From CALKGK01 sp964649515 (GTDB lineage: Bacteria; Bacteroidota; Bacteroidia; Flavobacteriales_D; Sanyastnellaceae): a stretch of 64,000 nucleotides of DNA. The stretch is taken from positions 1 through 64,000 of the forward strand of contig CAZYPV010000010.1 in assembly GCA_964649515.1 (NCBI GenBank), given 5' to 3'. Within the stretch, counting starts at the first letter, position 1; each line of letters starts with the position of its first letter. A program made the translations under genes and the position numbers. Below are positions 24,432-32,360 of this stretch, one piece after another. The notes under the pieces are model-generated. The model was not told where the DNA came from, made no database searches, and worked only from the letters and a program-made list of their open reading frames with translations.

Positions 24432-25433
24432 TTACTCGTGCTCGCGCTTTTTGAGTTCACTTTTCTCAGGCACAGCGAGTTCCTTGGCAATTTCTTCTTT
24501 GATGTTTTCGATGTCTGCTTCAAGTTCATCGAGATTGGGCTGACCAGCATTCACCCATGCGGTGTACCACAAACTGCCCACATCAATCACCGATTGCCTC
24601 ATTCTTCGCTCAACTTGACCGTTCAATCGTTGATGATAAGCTCTACTGAATCCTTCTGAGTAGGTATTGATGATCACTCTTCCGCGTTCTTCATAGCTGT
24701 ATTTTTGATCGGAAGGGTAGCTTTCAGTGAGTTCTCGTTCAAAACGAAGCACGCTGTCCAAAGCCCAATGGCTGTCTTCCACAAAGTCCCATGCAAAGTC
24801 TAAGGGCTTTTCAACGTAGGCGGCTTTTCCAACAAAAAAGTCGTACTCTTCTTCAAACAATTCTGGGAGTCTACTTTCCCAAAACCCATGAATTCCTTTT
24901 TGGTTGGTCATTTGACCGTTGTAATTCTCGGTGGTATGAAGGGGGACATGTGCGTCTGCGATGTAGTGTCCCAGTTCTGCACTTGTGCGCAAAATGCGGT
25001 TAACGTCTTTGGATTCAAATGCTCGGCTAAGACGGTTCACCATTACGTGAATGTGCCAGGGAACAATTCCATACGCCTGTAAAGTGTCTTCCGAATGTAG
25101 TTTTACCGCTTCAAACCAAGAGCGAGGCATTTTGAGAAAGGGGTTGCAATGGGGAGTACCATCACAAAAATGGTCTATATCGATGAAGTGTCGTTGTGCT
25201 TCCCCTTCAACTCCATACCTCCTTTTATCCGGATCTACGGCATGCTCGCTGAGAAAGTCCATGTGCTCTTTATAGAAGGAGAACATTTCGGGCGGAAGGG
25301 TATAGACGGCCAGTTCATTGATTCTTCGATGCGCAAAGAAACCCCAGGCGTGTGCTATGGGCAAACTCGAAAAAAAGAGGGCTACGATGAGCAGACCAAT
25401 GATGGGCTTTTTAATCCTGAGCAATTTCTTCAT
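24432..25433 (-). CDS. Exported zinc-dependent hydrolase of the phospholipase C / S1-P1 nuclease fold
   Basis: A 333-residue protein with a signal peptide cut after AHA (residue 29). The mature chain would start at Trp30 (WGFFAHRRIN), with the metal-ligand pattern of this superfamily: N-terminal Trp and His35, HFIDIDH, then GHYIADAHVPLHTTENYNG with further His and Asp. In PLC and S1/P1 enzymes the free amino group and carbonyl of Trp1 bind zinc. Substrate (phospholipid, nucleic acid or other) is not decided by the sequence. A C-terminal Glu/Lys helix ends the protein. Its start lies within the last 23 bp of comB, indicating an operon. Confidence 0.78.
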   Translation of the reverse strand: MKKLLRIKKPIIGLLIVALFFSSLPIAHAWGFFAHRRINELAVYTLPPEMFSFYKEHMDFLSEHAVDPDKRRYGVEGEAQRHFIDIDHFCDGTPHCNPFLKMPRSWFEAVKLHSEDTLQAYGIVPWHIHVMVNRLSRAFESKDVNRILRTSAELGHYIADAHVPLHTTENYNGQMTNQKGIHGFWESRLPELFEEEYDFFVGKAAYVEKPLDFAWDFVEDSHWALDSVLRFERELTESYPSDQKYSYEERGRVIINTYSEGFSRAYHQRLNGQVERRMRQSVIDVGSLWYTAWVNAGQPNLDELEADIENIKEEIAKELAVPEKSELKKREHE

Positions 25434-26166
25434 GCACTAATTTAACAATTGCGCCATTTTTTAAGATGGGTATGCAGCGATTGTTATTCGGGGTAAGGCA
25501 GAATTTAACATCTTCATTCAAATTGAGTCTTCTCAACCGTCGGCGATGAGAACTGGCTTTTAAAAAACTGAAGATGTTTTCTTTGGCGGAGCGATAAATG
25601 AATTTAGCGGCAATGCTGCTGTCTTCTTCACTTCGAAACTTTCGGGATTCCAAGAGGGCATCAACAATGGCTCCTGCACAGATGGTGTCTTCCAAATTGA
25701 ATTTATTCTTCCAACCAGAAGCGAGGAGAAGCACGGGTTTTTCTTGCTCAATGAGCCATTGACTTAATGCTTCAAGGTTGTTTAAGCTCCCGATCACGAC
25801 GGTTTCCATGTCGCGAGCGGTATGAACGGCTTGGGTTCCGTTGGTCGTGCTCAATACGATGTCTTTCCCTTTCAAGGAAGGATTCATAAAGGCGTAAGGA
25901 GAATTTCCAAAGTCAAAACCTTCCACGATTTCGCCATTTCGTTCTGCTGCTGCGATATAGCCTTTTTTCTGGTAGGCTTGTGCTTCTTCAATGGTGGCTA
26001 CGGGTATGATGCTGTTGACGCCATTTTCAATTCCAGCGCAAATGGCAGAGGTGGCCCTCAAAACGTCAATCACAACGCAGATGTCGAATTGTTCTTTGTA
26101 CAGCTCAAATTGTCTGGGCGAAAAACAGACTTCTACAAGTGCTGCTTTGTTGTGCGTTTTTTTCAT
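25411..26166 (-). CDS. comB: 2-phosphosulfolactate phosphatase family protein
   Basis: A 251-residue protein of the ComB family, marked by VVIDVLRATSAICAG near the N-terminus, a strand-rich Rossmann-like middle and STTNGTQAV. ComB removes phosphate from 2-phosphosulfolactate in archaeal coenzyme M synthesis. Bacteroidota are not known to make coenzyme M, so here it may serve sulfolactate or another phosphoester; ComA and ComC are not nearby. Start overlaps the gcvT stop by 4 bp (ATGA), and the 3' end overlaps the next gene by 23 bp, so the three form one transcription unit. Confidence 0.88.
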   Translation of the reverse strand: MKKTHNKAALVEVCFSPRQFELYKEQFDICVVIDVLRATSAICAGIENGVNSIIPVATIEEAQAYQKKGYIAAAERNGEIVEGFDFGNSPYAFMNPSLKGKDIVLSTTNGTQAVHTARDMETVVIGSLNNLEALSQWLIEQEKPVLLLASGWKNKFNLEDTICAGAIVDALLESRKFRSEEDSSIAAKFIYRSAKENIFSFLKASSHRRRLRRLNLNEDVKFCLTPNNNRCIPILKNGAIVKLVHEEIAQD

Positions 26167-27269
26167 TTGTCAGCTTTGTAAAACGGCAACTTCACCACTT
26201 TGGCGGCAATTTGCTTGTTTCGAATAGAGAGGTAGATGGTACTGCCTTCTTTAGCGAGTTCAGTGGGCACGTAACCCATACCAATGGCTTTTTTGAGCGA
26301 AGGAGACTGTGTTCCTGAGGTCACTTCTCCGATGGTTTCGCCTTCTTTGTTCACGATGGGGTAGCCGTGACGAGGAATTCCGCGGTCAATCATTTCAAAA
26401 CCTACAAGCTTCCGACGCACTCCTTCTTCTTTCTGACGCTTTAAATTTTCAGCATTGATGAAGTCTTTGCTAAATTTAGTTATCCAAGAGAGTCCGGCTT
26501 CAATTGGAGAGGTGCTGTCGTTAATGTCATTTCCATACAAACAAAAGCCCATTTCCAAACGCAAGGTGTCGCGAGCAGCGAGTCCAATGGGGCGAATGTC
26601 GTGTTCTTTACCTGCTTCAAAAACGGATTTCCAGATGCTCTCAGCGGCTTCGTTGGGCATGTAGATTTCAAATCCTCCAGCGCCTGTGTATCCGGTAGCG
26701 CTTACGAGAATGTTGTCATGTCCGGCAAAGCTTCCCGTTTCAAAGGTGTAATACTTCATTCCGGCAAGATCGATGCTGGTGAGGGATTGAAGGGCTTGTG
26801 CGGCTTGCGGACCTTGTACTGCGAGCAGGCTCATTTCTTCGCTTCGGTTCTCGAGTTGAGCATCGAAGTCATTGTGCTGATTGATCCAAGCCCAATCTTT
26901 GTCCATGTTTGATGCATTGACCACAAGCATGTACTCTTCTTCACTGATGCGGTAAACGAGGAGATCGTCTACGATTCCGCCATCGGCATTGGGGAAACAT
27001 GAATACTGAATCTTTCCGTCGTGAAGTTTGGAGGCATCGTTTGAGCTCACTTTTTGGATCAAATCCAAGGCTTGCGGACCCCGAACGATGAACTCTCCCA
27101 TGTGCGAGACATCAAATACACCAACCCCTGCGCGAACGGCGAGGTGCTCGTCGGTTACACCGGTGTATTGAACGGGCATGCTATAACCGGCGAACGGTAC
27201 CATTTTGGCTCCCAAAGCGATGTGCACTTCATTGAGTGCAGTTAATTTCAAACTTGTTTCTGCAGACAT
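26163..27269 (-). CDS. gcvT: Glycine cleavage system T protein (aminomethyltransferase)
   Basis: A 368-residue GcvT, normal length, with GVFDVSHMGEF and the typical end VTSGTQSPSLKKAIGMGYV. It passes the methylene group of glycine from lipoyl-H protein to tetrahydrofolate and frees ammonia. gcvH and gcvP are elsewhere, which is common in this phylum. A frame opening 45 bp earlier is less likely than the ATG at 27269, which begins the conserved MSAETSLKLTALNEVH. The stop overlaps comB. Confidence 0.95.
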   Translation of the reverse strand: MSAETSLKLTALNEVHIALGAKMVPFAGYSMPVQYTGVTDEHLAVRAGVGVFDVSHMGEFIVRGPQALDLIQKVSSNDASKLHDGKIQYSCFPNADGGIVDDLLVYRISEEEYMLVVNASNMDKDWAWINQHNDFDAQLENRSEEMSLLAVQGPQAAQALQSLTSIDLAGMKYYTFETGSFAGHDNILVSATGYTGAGGFEIYMPNEAAESIWKSVFEAGKEHDIRPIGLAARDTLRLEMGFCLYGNDINDSTSPIEAGLSWITKFSKDFINAENLKRQKEEGVRRKLVGFEMIDRGIPRHGYPIVNKEGETIGEVTSGTQSPSLKKAIGMGYVPTELAKEGSTIYLSIRNKQIAAKVVKLPFYKADK

Positions 27270-27326
27270 GGGTTCTCTTATTTTTGCTTTGCAAATAAAC
27301 TCATTCTGCGGCAATTTTGGGCAGGT

Positions 27327-28412
27327 TTAGCGCGAGTTCATTGCTTTTTTATACACAGCCAAGAGGATGGGACTCCAGGTTTTTTTGGAATAATCGTTCA
27401 CTACTTTTTGTCGAGCTCGTTTGCCCATGCCGATTCGTTTTTCAGGGTCATCAATCAATTCGGTAATGTATTTTAACCATTCGGCCGAACTTTGAGCGTG
27501 ATATCCGTTGATTCCGTGTTCCACAATTTCAGCGTTCACTCCAAGCGGTGTAACGATGGCGGGTTTGCTTGCGGACATATATAAAAGGGCCTTCATTCCG
27601 CATTTGCCGGAGGTCCATAAACTATTTGGTAGTGGCATTAAACCAATGTCGATTTGGTTGAGGTCTTCATTTTCGCTTTCCGCTTTCCATGGCAGGTACT
27701 CAATGTTCAAGCGTTCTGCAAAGGTTGATTTTGCACCAATGGTCAGCAAGCGAATGGATTCGCCATACCGGGTTCTCAATTGTTCGAGCACGGGAAGTAA
27801 GGTCTCAAAATGTGCTAAGGTGGTGTGACTTCCGCTCCAGCCCACACAGACTTTCTTGTCATCTTGTTGATGAATTTCTCGATGAAACTGTTCATCAATG
27901 GTAGAAGGGATGATGTGAACTTCCTTATTGTAGGTTTTAGCGAAGTCAGCGAGGTAGGCGTTTCCTGCGGTTACTGCCTGGCACAGAGGGAGGATTTTGC
28001 GGATTTTATTTTCGTCCTTAAAATAACTCAGTACCCGATTGTTGGCAGAAACATCTTTGATCCAAATGGCGTCATCAAAATCAAAAAGCATTGGAATTCC
28101 TTTCCGATGAACGGCTTTTTCGAAGAAGATGGACTTGGTCATGAGCGCTTCACGAAAAATCACCACCAAATCAAACTCATGCACTCGCTTGAGGTCTGCT
28201 CTCCTTTTAAGGATGGATTTTAAGCCAATACGAATTTTGGCGAGGTAATTCGCTTTGGAGTAGATCACCCGGTCATCTTCTTCATTCAAGAGGTAGCTCA
28301 ATTCTGCTTCGATGCCGTTTTTGGCAAGGTCATCAAAGAACATTTCGAAACGGAAACGTTGGCCAGGCGCTCGCTGTGGTCGGTGACTCGCAATGAAGAG
28401 AATTTTTTTCAT
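27327..28412 (-). CDS. Glycosyltransferase of the GT4 (group 1) type
   Basis: A 361-residue cytosolic or membrane-associated GT-B enzyme. N-terminal ILFIASHRPQRAPGQRFR, the mid-chain VGWSGSHTT at the start of the second Rossmann domain, and a C-terminal GINGYHAQS with E in PLGVNAEIVEHGINGY (the EX7E-like motif). It would transfer a sugar to a glycan or lipid; donor and acceptor are unknown. The ATG at 28412 overlaps the upstream methyltransferase stop (ATGA), so these two act in one operon, probably in cell-surface glycan assembly. An ATG 18 bp upstream is also open. Confidence 0.86.
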   Translation of the reverse strand: MKKILFIASHRPQRAPGQRFRFEMFFDDLAKNGIEAELSYLLNEEDDRVIYSKANYLAKIRIGLKSILKRRADLKRVHEFDLVVIFREALMTKSIFFEKAVHRKGIPMLFDFDDAIWIKDVSANNRVLSYFKDENKIRKILPLCQAVTAGNAYLADFAKTYNKEVHIIPSTIDEQFHREIHQQDDKKVCVGWSGSHTTLAHFETLLPVLEQLRTRYGESIRLLTIGAKSTFAERLNIEYLPWKAESENEDLNQIDIGLMPLPNSLWTSGKCGMKALLYMSASKPAIVTPLGVNAEIVEHGINGYHAQSSAEWLKYITELIDDPEKRIGMGKRARQKVVNDYSKKTWSPILLAVYKKAMNSR

Positions 28413-29293
28413 CTTTTTTGTGCGATGCAATGCCAGAAAGGTGCATTGGGTGAAAAAATCACTCCTTCCATGCCGGCGTTGTCAAGCATTTGGGAGATTT
28501 CATGCTGGGTGAAGCGCTGCTCCAATGGGGTTCCAAAACGATCGCGAGCATCGTTGCGGATGATGTGCCAAGATTTGTTTCGATAATAATTTAAGGGCAT
28601 TTTCTTGGCAATCCTTTCCGAAAAAAAGGCCATTATTCTGCTTAAAACAATGAATGGGAGATAGATCAAAACGGCAATGGTATCGCAAAGGGCGTTTTTG
28701 ATGAGTTTGGGCATGCGATGAATGATCTTACGTGCTCCTTCACTGAGAGAATGCAAGGCGCGAAAAAGGACTCCCGTTTCACTCAAATCGTAGTACAGGT
28801 AAAGTAGTAATTTGCCTTGGGGCCGAATTTTTTTGCACAAGGCGGTGAGTGCTTGTTGGGTATCAGGTATGTGATGAAGTACGCCTAAACAGATGGCAAG
28901 GTCAAAATACTCGTCTGCAAAAGGTATGTTTTGGACGCTGGCTTGTACGACTTGAACGTTTTTAAGGTCGATGGTGTTTTTACGAGCAACGTGGCAGGCC
29001 GGACTGGGGTCCATAGCGGCTACTTTTCCAACGTAAGGCGCTATGTAACGGGTCCACCGCCCAGAGCCACACCCCATGTCCAATACCTTTCCAAAAGTGG
29101 AAAGTTCGGTTTTGGACAACAGATCAAAATATTCATCTCCAGCGCTTTGTATTTCTTGCTCGCTGAACGCGTTGAAACGTTCCCATTCGTCTCCAAATGA
29201 GGCTACGGTGTCAGGATCGAGGTTGTCATCCCCCAAAGGAAATATGGCAACACCATCCACATACCGTTCTGGCTCAATGGAGAAATCAAGCAT
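28409..29293 (-). CDS. SAM-dependent methyltransferase with hydrophobic C-terminal segment
   Basis: A 294-residue class I methyltransferase: motif I VLDMGCGSGRWT (near residue 70), acidic end of strand 2 AAMDPS, and LAICLGVLHHIPD. After the catalytic core a hydrophobic stretch of about 20 residues (ALCDTIAVLIYLPFIVLSRI) may anchor it to the membrane. It is co-translated with the glycosyltransferase, so methylation of a glycan or lipid-linked sugar is a fair inference. The stop of the peptidase gene upstream is adjacent (1-bp gap). Confidence 0.85.
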   Translation of the reverse strand: MLDFSIEPERYVDGVAIFPLGDDNLDPDTVASFGDEWERFNAFSEQEIQSAGDEYFDLLSKTELSTFGKVLDMGCGSGRWTRYIAPYVGKVAAMDPSPACHVARKNTIDLKNVQVVQASVQNIPFADEYFDLAICLGVLHHIPDTQQALTALCKKIRPQGKLLLYLYYDLSETGVLFRALHSLSEGARKIIHRMPKLIKNALCDTIAVLIYLPFIVLSRIMAFFSERIAKKMPLNYYRNKSWHIIRNDARDRFGTPLEQRFTQHEISQMLDNAGMEGVIFSPNAPFWHCIAQKR

Positions 29294-31402
29294 TTAAAGG
29301 GCAGCTTTAATGTAGTTCAATACTTTAGTCATCAAGTGCACACGATCTTTGCCACGCACGTTGTGAGGATGGTTGGGGTAAACAAAGAAATCAACTTGTA
29401 CTCCTTCAGCGATACACGCGTTGAGAAAACTCATGTTGTGTTGCATCACTACTACATCGTCTTCGTTGCCATGAATCAAAAGCAATTGTCCTTCGAGTTG
29501 GTCAACGTAATTTTTGAGGTTGGCTTTTTCGTAGCCTTGAGGATTGTCTTGCGGACTGTCCATGTAGCGTTCGGTGTACATCACTTCATAATAATTCCAG
29601 TCAATTACGGGTCCGCCAGCAACACCCACTTTAAACACTCCAGGATTTCTTAGCATGAGGGAGGTGGTCATGAACCCGCCGAAGCTCCATCCGTGAACGG
29701 CCATTCGATCGCGATCGACATATTTTAAGGATTCGAGGTACTTCACTCCAGCCAATTGATCGAGCATTTCGATGTCGCCAAGATTTCCGTGAACGGCTTG
29801 TTCGAAATTTTTTCCTCTGTTGCTCGATCCACGACCATCAATGGTGAATACCAAATACCCTTCTTCGGCAAAGCTGTTCATCCAAAGTGGTGCGCCTCCG
29901 TTCCATGAGTTGCTGACCAATTGTACGTGCGGACCGTTATAGACGTAAACTAAAACGGGATATTTTTGCTTGGCGTTGAAATCGCTCGGTTTGATCATTC
30001 GGGCATGAAGCAATGTTCCATCATCTGCTCGCACTTCAAGCAGTTCAACCTTACCCGTTTTCTTATTTTCGAGCGGATTAGAAGCGATGTGAAGGGTTTT
30101 CATTTTCTGTCCATCGGCATCAATGATTTGGGTCACTCCGGGGGTTGTGAGGTTGCTGTATTGATCAAAAAAGTAGGAGAAATCACTAGAAGGGGTGATG
30201 CGGTGAGTTCCGGCTTCTTCGGTGAGGCGCGATAAGCTCATGTCGCTTAAGTTGACCTTAAAAAGATGGTTTTCCGTGGCATTTTTGCCGGATGCCATTA
30301 CAAAACAAGTTTTTCCATCAGGAGAAAAGCCCAAAAAGTCGTTGATGGGAAAAGCAGCAGATGTGCGTGAAACGAGTTTTCCGCTTTGGGTGTATCGGTA
30401 GAGGTTGTTGAAACCGTCTTTTTCGGAGATCCATAGAAATTCATTCGTGTTTGGAATGAAGTACATTGGATGCTCTGGTTCCACATATTTTTGATCGTTT
30501 TCTTGAAAAAGTGCACTTTGGAGCTGACCCGTTCCCGCGTTAAAGGCTTGTAAAATCATTTGGTTTTGATTTCGGGTGAGCACCGCTACGTAGATCAATC
30601 GACCATCAGGAGACCAACTCACGTTGGTGGCGTAGAACTCATCTTTTTTCAAGCGCTGAAAGTCCAAGTAGATGGTTTTTCCGCTGTTCACGTCGTACAC
30701 GCCAACCGCGGCGTATTCACTTTCGCTCCCTGCCATGGGGTATTTGATGTTCTTCAATTGTGCGGGTGCGGTATTGTATTCTACTAGGGGGTAGTCGGTA
30801 ACGTGTCGCTCGTCTTTTTGATAGAAGGCCAATTTGTTTCCCGCCTCGTTCCAAAAGGTTCCTTTGGTAATTCCAAATTCATAACGAGCGATGGCTTGAC
30901 CTGCAACTACACCTTCCGGATTGTTGGTGATGGGGCGTTCTTTTCCGTCTTTTGAAATGTAGAGATTTTGTCCGCGAGTGAATGCTATTGCTCCTGATGC
31001 TTCATGCATGTCTTGGTTTTGAGCATCCTCGGGTAAGGCTTGTGTGGTGAAATTTTTTCTTCTTAAATCAACGGAATAGCGTTTGTCATCTCGCTCAAAC
31101 ACTAGGCGTCCGTTTTCATCCCAAGAATAGTAGGGGAATCGCTTCAAATCGAATCCCAGAATGGATTCCAGATCTTCTTTACTGAGGATTTTTTTCGCTT
31201 TGCCCTTCAGACTTTCCTGCATTAAGTGCTTGTCTTCAACAAAGGTGAAGGAGCTTCCGTCTTTTTTCCATTGGAGCTGCTCTTTACCATCGGGGTAGAG
31301 GCCTTCTGCCCGACCCATAACGGCTTGTTCTAAGGTGATTTCTTGTGAAGTACTTGTAAAAGCAATGAGGAGAAAAAGGATAAGGCTAAAGAAACGAGTC
31401 AT
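29294..31402 (-). CDS. Exported S9B dipeptidyl-peptidase IV-like serine protease
   Basis: A 702-residue protein with a signal peptide (ending TSTSQ). Residues to about 440 make a beta-propeller (DPPIV N-terminal domain). The C-terminal alpha/beta-hydrolase domain carries the triad: Ser573 in GWSFGGFM, Asp in HGNEDDVV and His in NHPHNVRG, plus IDGRGSSNRG typical of DPP IV. It should clip X-Pro or X-Ala dipeptides from peptides in the periplasm. The following methyltransferase starts one base later, so read-through is likely. It diverges from the RelE-like gene. Confidence 0.93.
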   Translation of the reverse strand: MTRFFSLILFLLIAFTSTSQEITLEQAVMGRAEGLYPDGKEQLQWKKDGSSFTFVEDKHLMQESLKGKAKKILSKEDLESILGFDLKRFPYYSWDENGRLVFERDDKRYSVDLRRKNFTTQALPEDAQNQDMHEASGAIAFTRGQNLYISKDGKERPITNNPEGVVAGQAIARYEFGITKGTFWNEAGNKLAFYQKDERHVTDYPLVEYNTAPAQLKNIKYPMAGSESEYAAVGVYDVNSGKTIYLDFQRLKKDEFYATNVSWSPDGRLIYVAVLTRNQNQMILQAFNAGTGQLQSALFQENDQKYVEPEHPMYFIPNTNEFLWISEKDGFNNLYRYTQSGKLVSRTSAAFPINDFLGFSPDGKTCFVMASGKNATENHLFKVNLSDMSLSRLTEEAGTHRITPSSDFSYFFDQYSNLTTPGVTQIIDADGQKMKTLHIASNPLENKKTGKVELLEVRADDGTLLHARMIKPSDFNAKQKYPVLVYVYNGPHVQLVSNSWNGGAPLWMNSFAEEGYLVFTIDGRGSSNRGKNFEQAVHGNLGDIEMLDQLAGVKYLESLKYVDRDRMAVHGWSFGGFMTTSLMLRNPGVFKVGVAGGPVIDWNYYEVMYTERYMDSPQDNPQGYEKANLKNYVDQLEGQLLLIHGNEDDVVVMQHNMSFLNACIAEGVQVDFFVYPNHPHNVRGKDRVHLMTKVLNYIKAAL

Positions 31403-31451
31403 ATTTTGAAATTTGATGCTAAATATAGCACCGTTGTTGGAATTCTCTTTC

Positions 31452-31459
31452 TAAATTTG
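31452..31459 (+). promoter_or_regulatory. -7 box directly before the RelE-like start codon
   Basis: TAAATTTG is a perfect TAnnTTTG and ends 4 bp before the ATG at 31464. With the usual spacing the transcript would begin at or next to the start codon, i.e. be leaderless. No -33 TTTG sits at standard spacing. Confidence 0.5.
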
Positions 31460-31463
31460 TGAC

Positions 31464-31769
31464 ATGGCGAAAAGGCAAGTGATTATTAGCGACCGGGCAC
31501 TGAATGCTTTTCATCGGATCATTCAGCAAGTGAAAACCAATTCTTTGGTAGGTGCTGAAGATGCTAGAACAACGATTCTCAGTCGTTTGCGTAAACTAGG
31601 CGCCAATCCAGGAATGAACACAAGGGTGGCGAATTTTGCCACTTTGGAAGGAGAATTTCGCAGCGCGCTTGCGTGGAATTATCGGATTTATTTCAAGGTG
31701 GAGGAACAGCGCATCATTGTACTCGACATGATTCTGGATAAAGACAACGCCGAGACGCTCGAAAAGTAG
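31464..31769 (+). CDS. RelE/ParE-fold toxin-like protein without a visible antitoxin
   Basis: A 101-residue protein with the RelE/ParE fold pattern: an N-terminal strand (QVIISDRAL), two helices, then strands with LEGEFRSALAWNYRIYFKVEEQRIIVLDMILDK. Members of this superfamily cleave mRNA on the ribosome or poison gyrase, and are normally paired with an antitoxin gene. Here no antitoxin-sized frame precedes or follows it: the peptidase gene lies divergent 61 bp upstream and wbqC converges 6 bp downstream. It may be a solitary toxin, a domesticated RelE-like protein or a non-toxic relative. Confidence 0.72.
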   Translation: MAKRQVIISDRALNAFHRIIQQVKTNSLVGAEDARTTILSRLRKLGANPGMNTRVANFATLEGEFRSALAWNYRIYFKVEEQRIIVLDMILDKDNAETLEK

Positions 31770-31775
31770 CCGAAA

Positions 31776-32360
31776 TCAAATCAAGCTTTGAGCTGTATTT
31801 CCTAAATTAAACAAGGCATCAAGTACCGATAAATTCGCAATGAATCCATGGCGATCCTGGTACACTTGATGGTATTTTGTGGCATCAGATACCATAAAAC
31901 GCTCATTTCGAAAATCCATCACCAGGTCGGGTCGATCTTTCTCCACGTATTCCTCTGTTCGGGAGGGTAAATCAAGGTCAAATTGCTCACAGATGAAGTG
32001 CAGCCCTTTCCAACTTATTTCACTCAATTTTCCGTTGCCGGTTTCAAAAAGCTCCAATACCTCTTCTCGATAATGCTCATAGAAGGCAGAGGCATTGTAG
32101 CAGGTGTCTAAGGTGCGTATCAACTTGTTTAAAGACAATTCCTTGCTCAAACGAACTTGGTGTAGCGGTGTTTTGACGCCGTTGAGCCCTTCAATCTGCA
32201 AAGTGATGGTTTGAAGATTATTGGGTCCCATCAACCGAAAGCGGTTACGATCACTCTGTTTTTGGTAATGCTCGCCGAGATCAATTACAGGATTTTTCGC
32301 TGCTTTCAACTGAACGAAATACTCCAAAGGTGGAAAAAGGAGTAGGGGAAAGACTTCCAT
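31776..32360 (-). CDS. WbqC-family protein
   Basis: A 194-residue protein beginning MEVFPLLLFPPLEYFVQL, in the WbqC-like family seen beside lepB in many Bacteroidota. WbqC relatives occur in O-antigen loci, but no biochemical activity is established that I know of. The ATG at 32360 shares one base with the lepB stop (TAATG), so the genes are co-translated; an extension upstream into lepB is not credible. It is the last gene of the parA-to-WbqC run. Confidence 0.85.
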   Translation of the reverse strand: MEVFPLLLFPPLEYFVQLKAAKNPVIDLGEHYQKQSDRNRFRLMGPNNLQTITLQIEGLNGVKTPLHQVRLSKELSLNKLIRTLDTCYNASAFYEHYREEVLELFETGNGKLSEISWKGLHFICEQFDLDLPSRTEEYVEKDRPDLVMDFRNERFMVSDATKYHQVYQDRHGFIANLSVLDALFNLGNTAQSLI

